Positions 33,659 through 42,699 of a stretch of 64,000 nt of DNA are shown here, in pieces. The translations under genes and the position numbers were made by a program. Every line of letters begins with the position of its first letter. Positions within the stretch are counted from its first letter, which is position 1. This stretch comes from Rhodospirillaceae bacterium. Lineage in GTDB: Bacteria; Pseudomonadota; Alphaproteobacteria; DSM-16000; Inquilinaceae. Location of the stretch: NCBI GenBank assembly GCA_020638575.1, contig JACKIH010000003.1, forward strand, positions 1,469,501 through 1,533,500, in the 5' to 3' direction. The notes below the pieces were generated by a model, which did no database searches, was not told the DNA's origin, and saw only the letters and a list, made by a program, of their open reading frames with translations.

Positions 33659-36321
33659 CTGACATCCTGCGCGGCAAGCTGGTTTTTCAGAGCAGCAAGA
33701 AGGGCAAGGACACCATCAAGGTCCGCCGTGTGGTTTACCCGACGAAGAAGGGCACGTCTCTGCCGACCCAATACGCCCCGGATCAGATTGCCCCGGCCCT
33801 GATCGACAACCAGGATGAAACGGTTGAGGTGGATTTGGAGTTGGAGGGTGGCAAGCCGGTGCGCATCCGCCCGGCAGGTGAGCCCTGGGCCGGCGCCCCT
33901 GCGGCAGCGCCCCGCCCGCCCCACGATCAGAGACGGGGAGGTGGCCCGGGCAAGGGTGGGCACCAACACGGTTCGCCTTCCCAACACCAAATGAACCGCC
34001 CCCGTGCCCCTGGAGCCTTCCACAACCCGTACAACTTCATTCCGGCGATACCACTGGCCCGCCCCGACAAGCTCGACAGTTCTGGAGAAGCCAAAGGGCT
34101 GGAACAGGGGGCACCGTGCGGTCACGACCGGTACTACAAAGATCGGTGGTCCGGTCGTATCGGCATCGAGATTGAAACGATCACTCCCCTTTTTATTCCC
34201 GATGCGGCACGGGCCGAGGAATTGCCCAACGGCCACAAGATCTTCGATCTGCGGACGGACAAAGATGGCAAGCCCCACCTGCCGCCGACGTCGCTGAAAG
34301 GCGCACTGCGATCCGCCTACGAGGCGGTAACCAATTCTCGATTGGCCGTCTTCCACGGGCACAAGGTGCCGTTGGCCCACCGCATGGAGGCTCGCAGCGG
34401 CCTCGGCATGGTCCCGGCACGCATCAGTGACGACGGCCAGGCGGTGGAACTCTGGCTGGGCACGGAGACCCGCGTTTCCGATCGTCCGGCCACGATGTAC
34501 GCGGCCTGGCTGCCGCGCTACGACCGGCAGCATGGCGGCGTCGACCGCCACGCCGTGATATATGGCGACCACTCGCTACCCGAGCATGGGGATGAGGTGA
34601 AATGCTGGTTGCAGCTTTACCAGCACAGTCGCGGCTTCCGGTATTGGCGGGTGCTCAGGATCGCCAAGGCGGCTGACGGGCTGCCACCGCGGCCCCCCCC
34701 CTCCACCTACCAGTCGCGAAACCACAGTCCCGTCACCGGTGAACCTTTGGTCGAGGCCACCGGCCATGTCTGCGTGACCAACCAGAACATCGGCTCCAAG
34801 CACGACGAGCGGGTGTTCTTTGTGGGTGGGGGCGCCCGGCCCCGGCGCATGGATGTAGACATCACCCGATTGAAGGAACAGTGGACCAACCTGATTAAGA
34901 ATTATCAGGACATTCACAAGGATGATCTGGCGAAGAGACGTAAGAATAAGAAGGCGGCTCACGAATATTTGGGGAAAAATCCTGGCGACACTGCTTGGTC
35001 GCGGCACGTCTACACGGCGGCGGACAAGGATCTGACGCCGGGAACGCTGTGCTACGCCAAGATGGAAGGGAGCGAAGTGAAGGCCCTCTACCCCGTAATG
35101 ATCTCGCGGGAGTTGGCCAAATGCGCACCTGCTGAGTTGCTGCCGGATTGGCTGAAACCGGCAAAGAAGGGCGAAGGGACCGGCCATGTCGTGCGGCTTG
35201 GCCAGCTCTCCCCCGCCGATCGCGTGTTCGGCTGGGCCAACCAGGACGGCGATGGCGCTTGGCGCGGGCAGCTTCGGATCGGCCCGATTACCTGCACCAC
35301 CGACGCCGGGACAGCGATTGCCCGGTTCAGCGAACCCCTGCCGCTGGCCATCCTGTCGGCCCCCAAACCCCAGCAGGCCCGCTTCTATGTCGCCAAGGAC
35401 ACGAAAGTGGCCGAGGCGCAGGAGGACCATGCAGACAAAGCAGCAGCCGCCTATGGCGCAGGCAAGGGCCTGCGGGGACGCAAGGTCTATCCCCATCCGT
35501 CCTATCTGGCGCAGGACGATCTCGCCCGGCGGTATTGGGATCCTGCCGCCGCCAGCCAGGATGAGGCCCTACAGGCCGATCCCATCATGGCCAATGGACG
35601 CACCTACTACCGGGAATATCGGCGGCGCGCCGCCGACGCGGACGGCCTGCGTGATGACCAGAACCGGTCGATCCGCGCCTGGGTGACGCCGGGCACGACC
35701 TTTACGACCTGGATCGACGTCATCAACCTCAACCAAGCGGAACTGGGGGCGCTGCTGTGGCTGCTGTCTCTGCCCGATGACCCGGACTTGGCCGGCCGCA
35801 ATCCGGTCCACAGGCTGGGCGGCGGCAAGCCCTTGGGGTTCGGCAGCGCCCGCATTCGCCTCACCTGCCTCGATCTGGCCGATGGTGAAGGCAAGCGGCA
35901 GGAATACAGCCGCTTCTTCCCCCAAAGAGAGTCTGACCTCCCCGATAAAGATACTCAGCAGCATTATTTAGAGGCCGAAACCATTGGGGAATGCGCCACG
36001 GCCGTACAAGGCAAAGTCAACGCATTCAAAGAGAATATTGCCGAGCTATACACCGGCCAGCCGGAGGCGTCGCGCGCGGCGGACGTGCCCTTCATTAGGG
36101 CTTTCGTGCAGGCGGCCTGCGGGTTCGGCGACGGCCTCCCAGTCCATTACCCTCGCAACAGCCAGGCGCCCGACCCGGAAGGCAAGAATTTCGAATGGTT
36201 CGTGGAGAACGAGCGCACGGGGCGCGATGCGCCGAGCGGTAACCAACTGGCGCTGGACAACCTGGCGGGCGATCGAGGACTTCCGTTCTGGCCTGATTTC
36301 AAGAACCGGAACTTCCGATGA
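33655..36321 (+). CDS. TIGR03986-family large RAMP protein
   Basis: 888 residues from the GTG at 33655, which overlaps the csx19 stop and follows AGGAG by 8 nt. Residues 1-70 form a small basic, strand-rich domain (GKLVFQSSKKGKDTIKVRRVVYPTKKG) followed by a Gly/Pro/His linker (~75-120). The family signature FHNPYNFIPAIPLARP comes next, then a RAMP core (TPLFIPD; PHLPPTSLKGALRSAYEAV at ~205) and the C-terminal glycine loop HRLGGGKPLGFGSARIRL (~720). It is probably the terminal or capping subunit of the III-D effector. The internal ~400 residues between the two motifs have no motif I recognise. Confidence 0.82.
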   Translation: MTDILRGKLVFQSSKKGKDTIKVRRVVYPTKKGTSLPTQYAPDQIAPALIDNQDETVEVDLELEGGKPVRIRPAGEPWAGAPAAAPRPPHDQRRGGGPGKGGHQHGSPSQHQMNRPRAPGAFHNPYNFIPAIPLARPDKLDSSGEAKGLEQGAPCGHDRYYKDRWSGRIGIEIETITPLFIPDAARAEELPNGHKIFDLRTDKDGKPHLPPTSLKGALRSAYEAVTNSRLAVFHGHKVPLAHRMEARSGLGMVPARISDDGQAVELWLGTETRVSDRPATMYAAWLPRYDRQHGGVDRHAVIYGDHSLPEHGDEVKCWLQLYQHSRGFRYWRVLRIAKAADGLPPRPPPSTYQSRNHSPVTGEPLVEATGHVCVTNQNIGSKHDERVFFVGGGARPRRMDVDITRLKEQWTNLIKNYQDIHKDDLAKRRKNKKAAHEYLGKNPGDTAWSRHVYTAADKDLTPGTLCYAKMEGSEVKALYPVMISRELAKCAPAELLPDWLKPAKKGEGTGHVVRLGQLSPADRVFGWANQDGDGAWRGQLRIGPITCTTDAGTAIARFSEPLPLAILSAPKPQQARFYVAKDTKVAEAQEDHADKAAAAYGAGKGLRGRKVYPHPSYLAQDDLARRYWDPAAASQDEALQADPIMANGRTYYREYRRRAADADGLRDDQNRSIRAWVTPGTTFTTWIDVINLNQAELGALLWLLSLPDDPDLAGRNPVHRLGGGKPLGFGSARIRLTCLDLADGEGKRQEYSRFFPQRESDLPDKDTQQHYLEAETIGECATAVQGKVNAFKENIAELYTGQPEASRAADVPFIRAFVQAACGFGDGLPVHYPRNSQAPDPEGKNFEWFVENERTGRDAPSGNQLALDNLAGDRGLPFWPDFKNRNFR

Positions 36322-37199
36322 AAAATCCAAATTCTGCCCGGTTTGCCTTCCGCAAATGGCTTGCGCAGGCATTTGGGTCTTCGGATCCATTGTCATTGAT
36401 AGTTGTTTTCATTCTTCTTCTCTCATTCTCCATTCTATCATCTGCCATCGAGTCTTTTGTTCAGGAGTTTGACTATTGGCGGGTTGCCGCTGTATTAATA
36501 TTTTCTGCTATCATGTTTGTATTTATTTTTCTGGCTCGAAGGTGGAACCGGGATCTCTTGCCGACCGTCATTACCGACGAACAGCCTCCGCAGGCGAAGA
36601 TGCTGATCTTCTTTCTTAGCCCCGCAGTTACCATCGGGACAGATGAGGAAAAGCAGAAAGCTATGGCTAAGCTGGCTGAAATTACGGGGAAGATCGCTGA
36701 CCAAGACGTTCGGAAGGCCATCAGCGGATCGTGGCGCATGCCCATGGAAGCCATCGCCTATCATAAAGACAGGTTGAAGAGCATCATTGTGATCGGATCA
36801 TCCGATAGTACCAGCAAAATAACAGGAAAATTCACAACAGGAACTCATACGCAGACTGATTTATTCAAGTCTCTAGTCAATGCCACTACAGACGATCTTG
36901 ACAGCCCACCCGTTGTGTTGACGATCTCAGAGTTTTTGTCGGACACTGCGTATGAGCGCGGCGTAGACTTTGAATCCGTCGAAGACTGTCAAGAAGCTCT
37001 AAATCAGATCTATAGGCACGCTCGTGAGAAAAATCTCGACGAAGCTGATATTCTTGTCGATATGACAGGTGGACAGAAGCCAAATACAGCAGCCAGTGTT
37101 GCAGCAGCAATTCTGATCCGTCGCCGCCGCTTTCAGTATGTAAGCACACGCGATTACAAGGTAAGAACCTTTGACGTAACGATGAGATATGACCCATAA
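36318..37199 (+). CDS. Two-helix transmembrane CARF protein (candidate cyclic-oligoadenylate membrane effector)
   Basis: 293 residues, starting in a 4-nt overlap with the RAMP gene. Two transmembrane helices (LSLIVVFILLLSFSILSSAI, ~25-44; RVAAVLIFSAIMFVFIFLA, ~55-73) are followed by a cytoplasmic CARF domain: a strand near KMLIFFLSP, SIIVIGSSDST, and the ligand-loop motif ILVDMTGGQKPNTAASVAAA (~246-265). CARF domains bind cyclic oligoadenylate. The topology resembles Cam1-type membrane effectors but with two helices instead of one. Its A+T content is clearly higher than that of the rest of the operon, suggesting a separately acquired effector cassette. Confidence 0.85.
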   Translation: MKNPNSARFAFRKWLAQAFGSSDPLSLIVVFILLLSFSILSSAIESFVQEFDYWRVAAVLIFSAIMFVFIFLARRWNRDLLPTVITDEQPPQAKMLIFFLSPAVTIGTDEEKQKAMAKLAEITGKIADQDVRKAISGSWRMPMEAIAYHKDRLKSIIVIGSSDSTSKITGKFTTGTHTQTDLFKSLVNATTDDLDSPPVVLTISEFLSDTAYERGVDFESVEDCQEALNQIYRHAREKNLDEADILVDMTGGQKPNTAASVAAAILIRRRRFQYVSTRDYKVRTFDVTMRYDP

Positions 37200-37304
37200 T
37201 AGGATAAATAATCAATGCAGGACGGAGATGAAATATTGGAGTTATTTGTTGGATAAAAGAACTCAAAACAAACGATTCATTCTACCTCCCAGAGTATAGG
37301 AAAT

Positions 37305-37577
37305 TCAGTCGCTGCGTGTCTCAAGAATGGGCTCGACCAGGAGCTCCCACATGCTCCCGGATGTCCCCAGCATGACGAGCAGCCGATCGATGGCGGTTTC
37401 CGCCCCTTGCGTTGAGACGCTGCAGCAGCGCCTCGGCAAAGAAGCGCGTGGTGATCGGCGCCGATCGGTCACCTGAACTTGGCCCGGCCTCAAAGCCATA
37501 GTTGACGGCTGATAGCGAGCCTGTCCGGTTCGTCCGGGAGCCACCCGCCCGAGGAAACTGATGAGGATGCGCGCCAT
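37305..37577 (-). pseudogene. Frameshifted remnant of a Csx1-like CARF effector
   Basis: Start MARILISFLGRV is the opening strand of TIGR02221/DxTHG-type CARF proteins. After about residue 24 the homology moves to another frame (NYGFEAGPSS...TTRFFAEALLQRLN) and then back (AIDRLLVMLGTSGSMWELLVEPIL), the typical LGTSGSMW motif. Two frameshifts and a stop right after the motif leave no HEPN nuclease domain. It is on the minus strand, directly downstream of array 3 in its transcription direction. The 105 bp between the 2TM-CARF stop and this stub is AT-rich and otherwise empty. Confidence 0.72.
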
Positions 37578-37624
37578 CGCTGTCTTCCGTCCTTCGTAGG
37601 CAGGTAACCAATAAAATTCAGTCT

Positions 37625-37745
37625 GTCAGGAGCCGGGTGACGGGAGTCAGGAGCCAGGATGGATTTCGTCCTGCCCTCCTGCTCAGCGATGCCGTGTCAA
37701 ACTGGCAATCCCGGTTCCCGGATCCCGTTACCTGTCCCCCGAACA
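37625..37745. repeat. Array-embedded hairpin element, copy D
   Basis: 121 bp, close to copy B over its whole length, with GTCAGGAGCCGGGTGACGGG at the left and CCCGGTTCCCGGATCCCG at the right. On its left only a scrap of CRISPR repeat remains (ATTCAGTCT, 37616-37624), as if an internal piece of that repeat was deleted. Confidence 0.85.
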
Positions 37746-38487
37746 CAGTTCCTTCTTCTTCAGGACTTCGGCTGCACCCATCAGGTTCCTATGGGCCATC
37801 GTAAGCTGGCCAGTATCAGTTCCTTCTTCTTCAGGACTTCGGCTGCACCGAGGCGGAGGTCGTCACCAATGCCCGCGGGATGGTTTCAGTTCCTTCTTCT
37901 TCAGGACTTCGGCTGCACGTGTCCAGAAGGAGAGGCAAGAACGGGAAGATGGTTTCAGTTCCTTCTTCTTCAGGACTTCGGCTGCACGGGACAAATTCCT
38001 GTTCCCCGATCTGAACTACCTGTTTCAGTTCCTTCTTCTTCAGGACTTCGGCTGCACGGTGGACGGGTCATTGCCCACGTGGGCTACAGTGTTTCAGTTC
38101 CTTCTTCTTCAGGACTTCGGCTGCACGGAGATGGGGTTCCGCAGCCAGGTGCATGGCGCCGTGTTTCAGTTCCTTCTTCTTCAGGACTTCGGCTGCACTG
38201 ACCACAACTGCTTGGCCTTGTACGACTACGAGTTTCAGTTCCTTCTTCTTCAGGACTTCGGCTGCACGGGCGACGAATTCAGGTCGTTGTTAACACGACA
38301 GTTTCAGTTCCTTCTTCTTCAGGACTTCGGCTGCACCCGTGCTCCGGTCGTGCTCCGGTCGTGCTCCGGTCGGTCCGCCTATGTTTCAGTTCCTTCTTCT
38401 TCAGGACTTCGGCTGCACCGAACTGGCGGGTTACGAGGATGGGCTGACCACGTTTCAGTTCCTTCTTCTTCAGGACTTCGGCTGCAC
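37746..38487 (-). CRISPR. CRISPR array 3 (transcribed leftwards)
   Basis: Eleven repeats start at 37746 (32-nt truncated), 37813, 37883, 37952, 38022, 38091, 38163, 38232, 38301, 38383 and 38452. Ten spacers are mostly 33-36 nt, with one exception of 46 nt (38337-38382) made largely of three tandem 11-nt units. Repeats are nearly invariant. The leader and cas2 lie to the right, so this is the array that would have been extended by the local adaptation genes. Confidence 0.96.
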
Positions 38488-38640
38488 TGCTGCCCCCCTA
38501 AAACGCAGGCGATTTCAAGAGGTTACAAGCCCAGTTATCGAGACTCATTCGCATCTGGAACTTCCCGTTGAATGCCTCTTTTTCGGGACGCAAAGCAACA
38601 GCCGTGGGTAGCTTAACCCGCCGCGCCTGCACGTTAAACA
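38488..38640 (-). promoter_or_regulatory. Leader of CRISPR array 3
   Basis: Homologous to leaders 1 and 2 next to the repeat (CCCCCCTAAAACGCA, CAAGCCCAGTTATCGAGACT) and to leader 1 up to GCACGTTAAA at 38629-38638. It overlaps the last codons of cas2 (stop at 38634). Confidence 0.8.
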
Positions 38641-39005
38641 GTCTTTTCCCCAGCGTTGGTTCGGTGCGCTTTGCCGCGGTTCGTCCACACCTTGCTGTCG
38701 GCAATGGACACTCCCTCGGGCAAGCGGCTCGGCCCCGTCACGCGCATCTCCGCCCCCGGCGGCACCGGATAGAAACGCACATCGTCTTGTTGCGGATCGA
38801 TTCGCTTGATGACTTGCTTGGCCAGTTTCTTACGGTCGGCCAGCGTCAAGTCGGCAATGAAGACCGAATACTGCAAGGCGTGGGCGCGCTTGACCATGAA
38901 GCGGTGAAGCCTTTGCAGGCGCTTCGGCTCGCACACGTCATAAGCGATAATCCATGTCTCTTTCTTCGTCGGACGTCTCTTTTCTATGGGACCGTGATGG
39001 GGCAA
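38634..39005 (-). CDS. cas2: Cas2 adaptation protein
   Basis: The ferredoxin-like core is clear: TWIIAYDVCEPKRLQRLHRFMVKRAHALQYSVFIADL with the Asp of YDV, then VIKRIDPQQDDVRFYPVPPG. No ATG precedes the core; in-frame TTG codons occur at 39005 (MPHHGPIEKRRP..., chosen) and upstream to 39056, so the start is uncertain. It overlaps the tail of the Cas1 remnant by 68 nt, the normal cas1-cas2 coupling. The ~35-residue C-terminal extension runs into the array 3 leader. Cas2 would bridge Cas1 dimers during spacer integration, but intact Cas1 is absent here. Confidence 0.85.
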   Translation of the reverse strand: MPHHGPIEKRRPTKKETWIIAYDVCEPKRLQRLHRFMVKRAHALQYSVFIADLTLADRKKLAKQVIKRIDPQQDDVRFYPVPPGAEMRVTGPSRLPEGVSIADSKVWTNRGKAHRTNAGEKTV

Positions 39006-39561
39006 CCAGGGCAAATTGGCCGGCCTGGGGAGCCTGCTGGCGAAGTTCGGCGACAAATTGCCGGCAGACGCGGCCCAACAGCCGGCGATGCACCGGGGCG
39101 GCGGCCTCGTAAGCCCGGAAAAACGCCTGCCTGGCTGTCTTGTTCACGCGGCAGCCGGCACCGGTGATGCTGAAGCTTTCCTGCCGAAGCGTCTGGCTCC
39201 GAAACAGCTCGTGGACAAAGCGGTCGACCAGATCACAGGCAGGGCGCACCCGGTCGTCGCGGAGCGTGGAACGGGGCCCCTGGCGGCGGCTGACGCCAGC
39301 CAAACCTTCGGCTTTCATCAGGCGTTCCACCCGCTTGCGGCCAACGTGGATGCCCTGGTCGGTCAGCTCGGCATGGATGCGCGGTGCGCCATAGGTTTCC
39401 CGGGAGGTCGTGTGGATGGCCCGGATCCGGACCGCGAGATCGCCGTCGCAACGGGCCCGGGCGCTCGGCCCGCGGTCGCGCCACGCATAGTAGCCGGCCC
39501 GACTGACGCCGAGCACGCAGCACATCGTCTGGATCGGGTACATGGCCTGGTTCGCCGTCAT
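38938..39561 (-). pseudogene. Chimeric ORF: IS3-family OrfB N-terminus fused in frame to the Cas1 C-terminus
   Basis: Residues 1-~110 are an IS3 OrfB start (MYPIQTMCCVLGVSRAGYYAWRDRGPS; TSRETYGAPRIHAEL; GRKRVERLMKAEGLAGVSRR). From LVDR (111-114) the sequence becomes a Cas1 C-terminal tail (FVHELFRSQTLRQESF...GCRVN...ARQAFFRAYEAA) and ends overlapping cas2. The transposase has lost its DDE catalytic core and Cas1 has lost its active-site region. The junction lies at about 39219-39245, in a motif (RPACDLVDR) similar in both families, so recombination at short homology is likely. Neither activity should survive. Confidence 0.78.
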
Positions 39562-39896
39562 GAATTCGAAGACCGAGACGACGTCGCGTCGCTCTGGGCG
39601 AACCAGGCTGCCGCCTTTGCCAGGATGTCACTTTCCTGGCGCAACTGGCGGTTCTCACGGCGCAGGCGGCGCAGTTCTTCCTGCTCCGCGCTGCTCAGCG
39701 TGTCGGCTCGGCGACCGGTGTCACGATCGGCACGATCGATCCAAACCTGGATCGTCTGGCCACACGGCTCGAACTCCCTGGTCAGATCCTCGACAACCCG
39801 GCCGACGCGGGCCAGGGCGATGATCTGCTCGCGAAACGCGGGTGGATCCGGCGGTCTCGTCTTCCGCATCGGCACACTCTCCGCTCAAGGGACAAT

Positions 39897-39900
<4 letters not shown>
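39220..39900 (-). mobile_element. Partial IS3-family insertion sequence
   Basis: It contains orfA and the 5' half of orfB; the left end and the rest of orfB are missing, deleted at the Cas1 junction. The right end lies within about 39890-39910, between the orfA start and the recombinase fragment; no inverted-repeat partner remains to define it. The element truncates both cas1 and the integrase gene. Confidence 0.75.
39558..39869 (-). CDS. IS3-family transposase OrfA
   Basis: 103 residues from the ATG at 39869 (MRKTRPPDPP). An N-terminal helix-turn-helix (FREQIIALARVGRVVEDLTREF) is followed by a leucine-zipper-like coiled coil (LRRLRRENRQLRQESDILAKAAAWF), the standard OrfA plan. orfB begins in another frame over the last 4 nt, where a programmed frameshift would make OrfAB. 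Since orfB is truncated the element cannot move by itself. Confidence 0.85.
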   Translation of the reverse strand: MRKTRPPDPPAFREQIIALARVGRVVEDLTREFEPCGQTIQVWIDRADRDTGRRADTLSSAEQEELRRLRRENRQLRQESDILAKAAAWFAQSDATSSRSSNS

Positions 39901-40925
<1,025 letters not shown>

Positions 40926-41195
40926 ACACGCCGCCGGCTGCCGCCGGTGGTCCCGCCCCGGTTGCCCGAACCACGGGCCATGCCGGTTGGGTCCGGCGGC
41001 CGGGCGAGACCCGCGATATAGGAGTCCCGCCGCCGCTCTGTCAAGGCAGCCTCCAGCGGGGTGGCCAGCGCCGATGCACGCCGCCCGCCGCTCCGTCAAG
41101 GCGGCCGCCGGCTGGGGCCGGACTTGCCGCCACGCGGCCGTCGCTATAGCTTGGCGCCGCGCCGCAGCGCGCCCCACGACCCCGAAGGCACTGCC

Positions 41196-41492
41196 ATGAT
41201 GTCGCTCTACTACCTGATCGATACGGTCCTGGAGATCTACTCGATCATCGTCATCGCTTGGGTGATCGTGAGCTGGCTGGTTGCCTTCAACGTGCTCAAC
41301 ACCCGCAACCGCTTCGTCTACGTGGTGGGCGACGCGCTCAACCGGCTGACCGAGCCGACACTGGCGCCGATCCGGCGGGTCATCCCCTCCTTCGGCGGCA
41401 TCGACATCTCGCCCCTGGTGCTGCTGTTGGCAATCATGTTCGTGCGCATGCTGCTGCGGGAGTACTGGGTGTCCCTGTTCGGTGGCATCTGA
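41196..41492 (+). CDS. YggT family membrane protein
   Basis: 98 residues with two hydrophobic segments (LYYLIDTVLEIYSIIVIAWVIVSWLVAF and SPLVLLLAIMFVRMLL) around the conserved NRFVYVVGDALNRLTEPTLAPIRRVIPSFGGIDISP. The YggT family is linked to osmotic and cell-envelope functions. It is the first gene after the tRNA-Ala and is overlapped by the next gene by 11 nt. The 270 bp from the tRNA to here show nothing else. Confidence 0.9.
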   Translation: MMSLYYLIDTVLEIYSIIVIAWVIVSWLVAFNVLNTRNRFVYVVGDALNRLTEPTLAPIRRVIPSFGGIDISPLVLLLAIMFVRMLLREYWVSLFGGI

Positions 41493-41835
41493 AGCGCCGC
41501 CGGGTGCCTGCCCGCCCTGGGCAACCGCCTCGCCCGCCGGAGTGCTGGTGCACCTGCGCGTCACCCCCAAGGCGAGCCGCAGTGCCGTGCAGGGCGTGGC
41601 GGTGGACGCCGCCGGCAAGCCGGCCCTGCAGGTGCGGGTGACGGCACCGCCGGAGGACGGCAAGGCCAACGCCGCGGTGGTAAAGCTGCTGGCGGCGGAA
41701 TGGCGGCTCGCCAAATCGCGGCTGACGATCGTCGCGGGCGCTGCGGACCGGCGCAAGACCGTCTGCGTCGCCGGGGATGCGGCCGAGATCGCCGCCTGCC
41801 TCGACGCATGGGCGCGCACGCGCCACCTGTGTTAG
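41482..41835 (+). CDS. DUF167 (YggU) family protein
   Basis: 117 residues from a GTG inside the yggT end. The core is VLVHLRVTPKASRSAVQG...PALQVRVTAPPEDGKANAAVVKLLA..., the DUF167 signature (PxEDGKAN). The biochemical role is unknown. Pairing with yggT is common. Confidence 0.9.
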   Translation: MASEAPPGACPPWATASPAGVLVHLRVTPKASRSAVQGVAVDAAGKPALQVRVTAPPEDGKANAAVVKLLAAEWRLAKSRLTIVAGAADRRKTVCVAGDAAEIAACLDAWARTRHLC

Positions 41836-41927
41836 GGATCTTCCGGCGGCGGACACTGGGACTGCCCGGGCAACATGGCCCGGCAGGCGGGACCAACATG
41901 CCAGGATCGGGAAGGACACGGGCGACC

Positions 41928-42638
41928 ATGTTGGAGGACTACGGCCATCTGCTCGCCGCCGCGGTGGTGTTCCTGGGGCTGCACATGGTGCCGGCGCGGG
42001 CCAGCGTGCGCGACCGGGTGATCGGCGCGATCGGCCGACGGATCTATCTTGCGGCGTTCTCGCTGCTGGCGCTGGCGGCTCTGGTCGCCCTCACCATGGC
42101 CTTCAACCACGCCCCCTTCGGCCTGGTGCTGTGGAACCTGGGCGAGCTGGGCGGGGTGATCGCCGTGGTGGTGATGCCGATTGCCTTCATTCTGCTGGTC
42201 GCCGGCGTCTCCGCCCCAAATCCCACGGCCGCCACCGCCGACGACGGCCCACCCAAGGCCGGGCCGGCCACCGGAGCGCTGCGCATCACCCGCCACCCGG
42301 TGATGTGGGCGCTGGCGCTGTGGGCCGTCGCCCACCTTCTCGCCAATGGCGAACTGCGCGCCGTCATCCTGTTCGGCACCTTCACCGCCCTGGCGCTGAT
42401 GGGCATCCACAGCATCGACGCCAAGACCAAGGCGCGCAATCCGCTCGTCTTCCAGGTGCTGGAGGCGGAAACCTCGCGCTGGCCGTTCGCAGCCATCCTG
42501 GCCGGCCGGCAGAGCCTCGGGGCTGCCGTGCGCGAGATCGGCTGGGTCCGCCTGGCGGTCGCCCTGGCGCTGTACGCGGCAATCCTGCACTTGCACCCAT
42601 GGGCCTTTGGCGTGTACGCAATACCGACAACTCTTTAG
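41928..42638 (+). CDS. NnrU family membrane protein
   Basis: 236 residues from the ATG at 41928 (an in-frame ATG at 41898 would add ten). Several transmembrane helices, with conserved LHMVPARASVRDRVIGAIGRRIYLAAFSLLALAAL near the N-terminus and LRITRHPVMWALALWAVAHLLANG in the centre. The NnrU family was named from denitrification clusters and resembles isoprenylcysteine-methyltransferase-type membrane proteins. Substrate unknown. Confidence 0.87.
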   Translation: MLEDYGHLLAAAVVFLGLHMVPARASVRDRVIGAIGRRIYLAAFSLLALAALVALTMAFNHAPFGLVLWNLGELGGVIAVVVMPIAFILLVAGVSAPNPTAATADDGPPKAGPATGALRITRHPVMWALALWAVAHLLANGELRAVILFGTFTALALMGIHSIDAKTKARNPLVFQVLEAETSRWPFAAILAGRQSLGAAVREIGWVRLAVALALYAAILHLHPWAFGVYAIPTTL

Positions 42639-42699
42639 AGAATACGCGCGAGCTAGGTTATCAAAATGCGAGCCGGCCGGCGCGCGAAGGGAGCGTGCC

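Noticed and set aside
37200..37304. Possible small gene between the 2TM-CARF gene and the Csx1 remnant
   Set aside because: Only very short frames (for example starting at 37214) with in-frame stops within about 15 codons.
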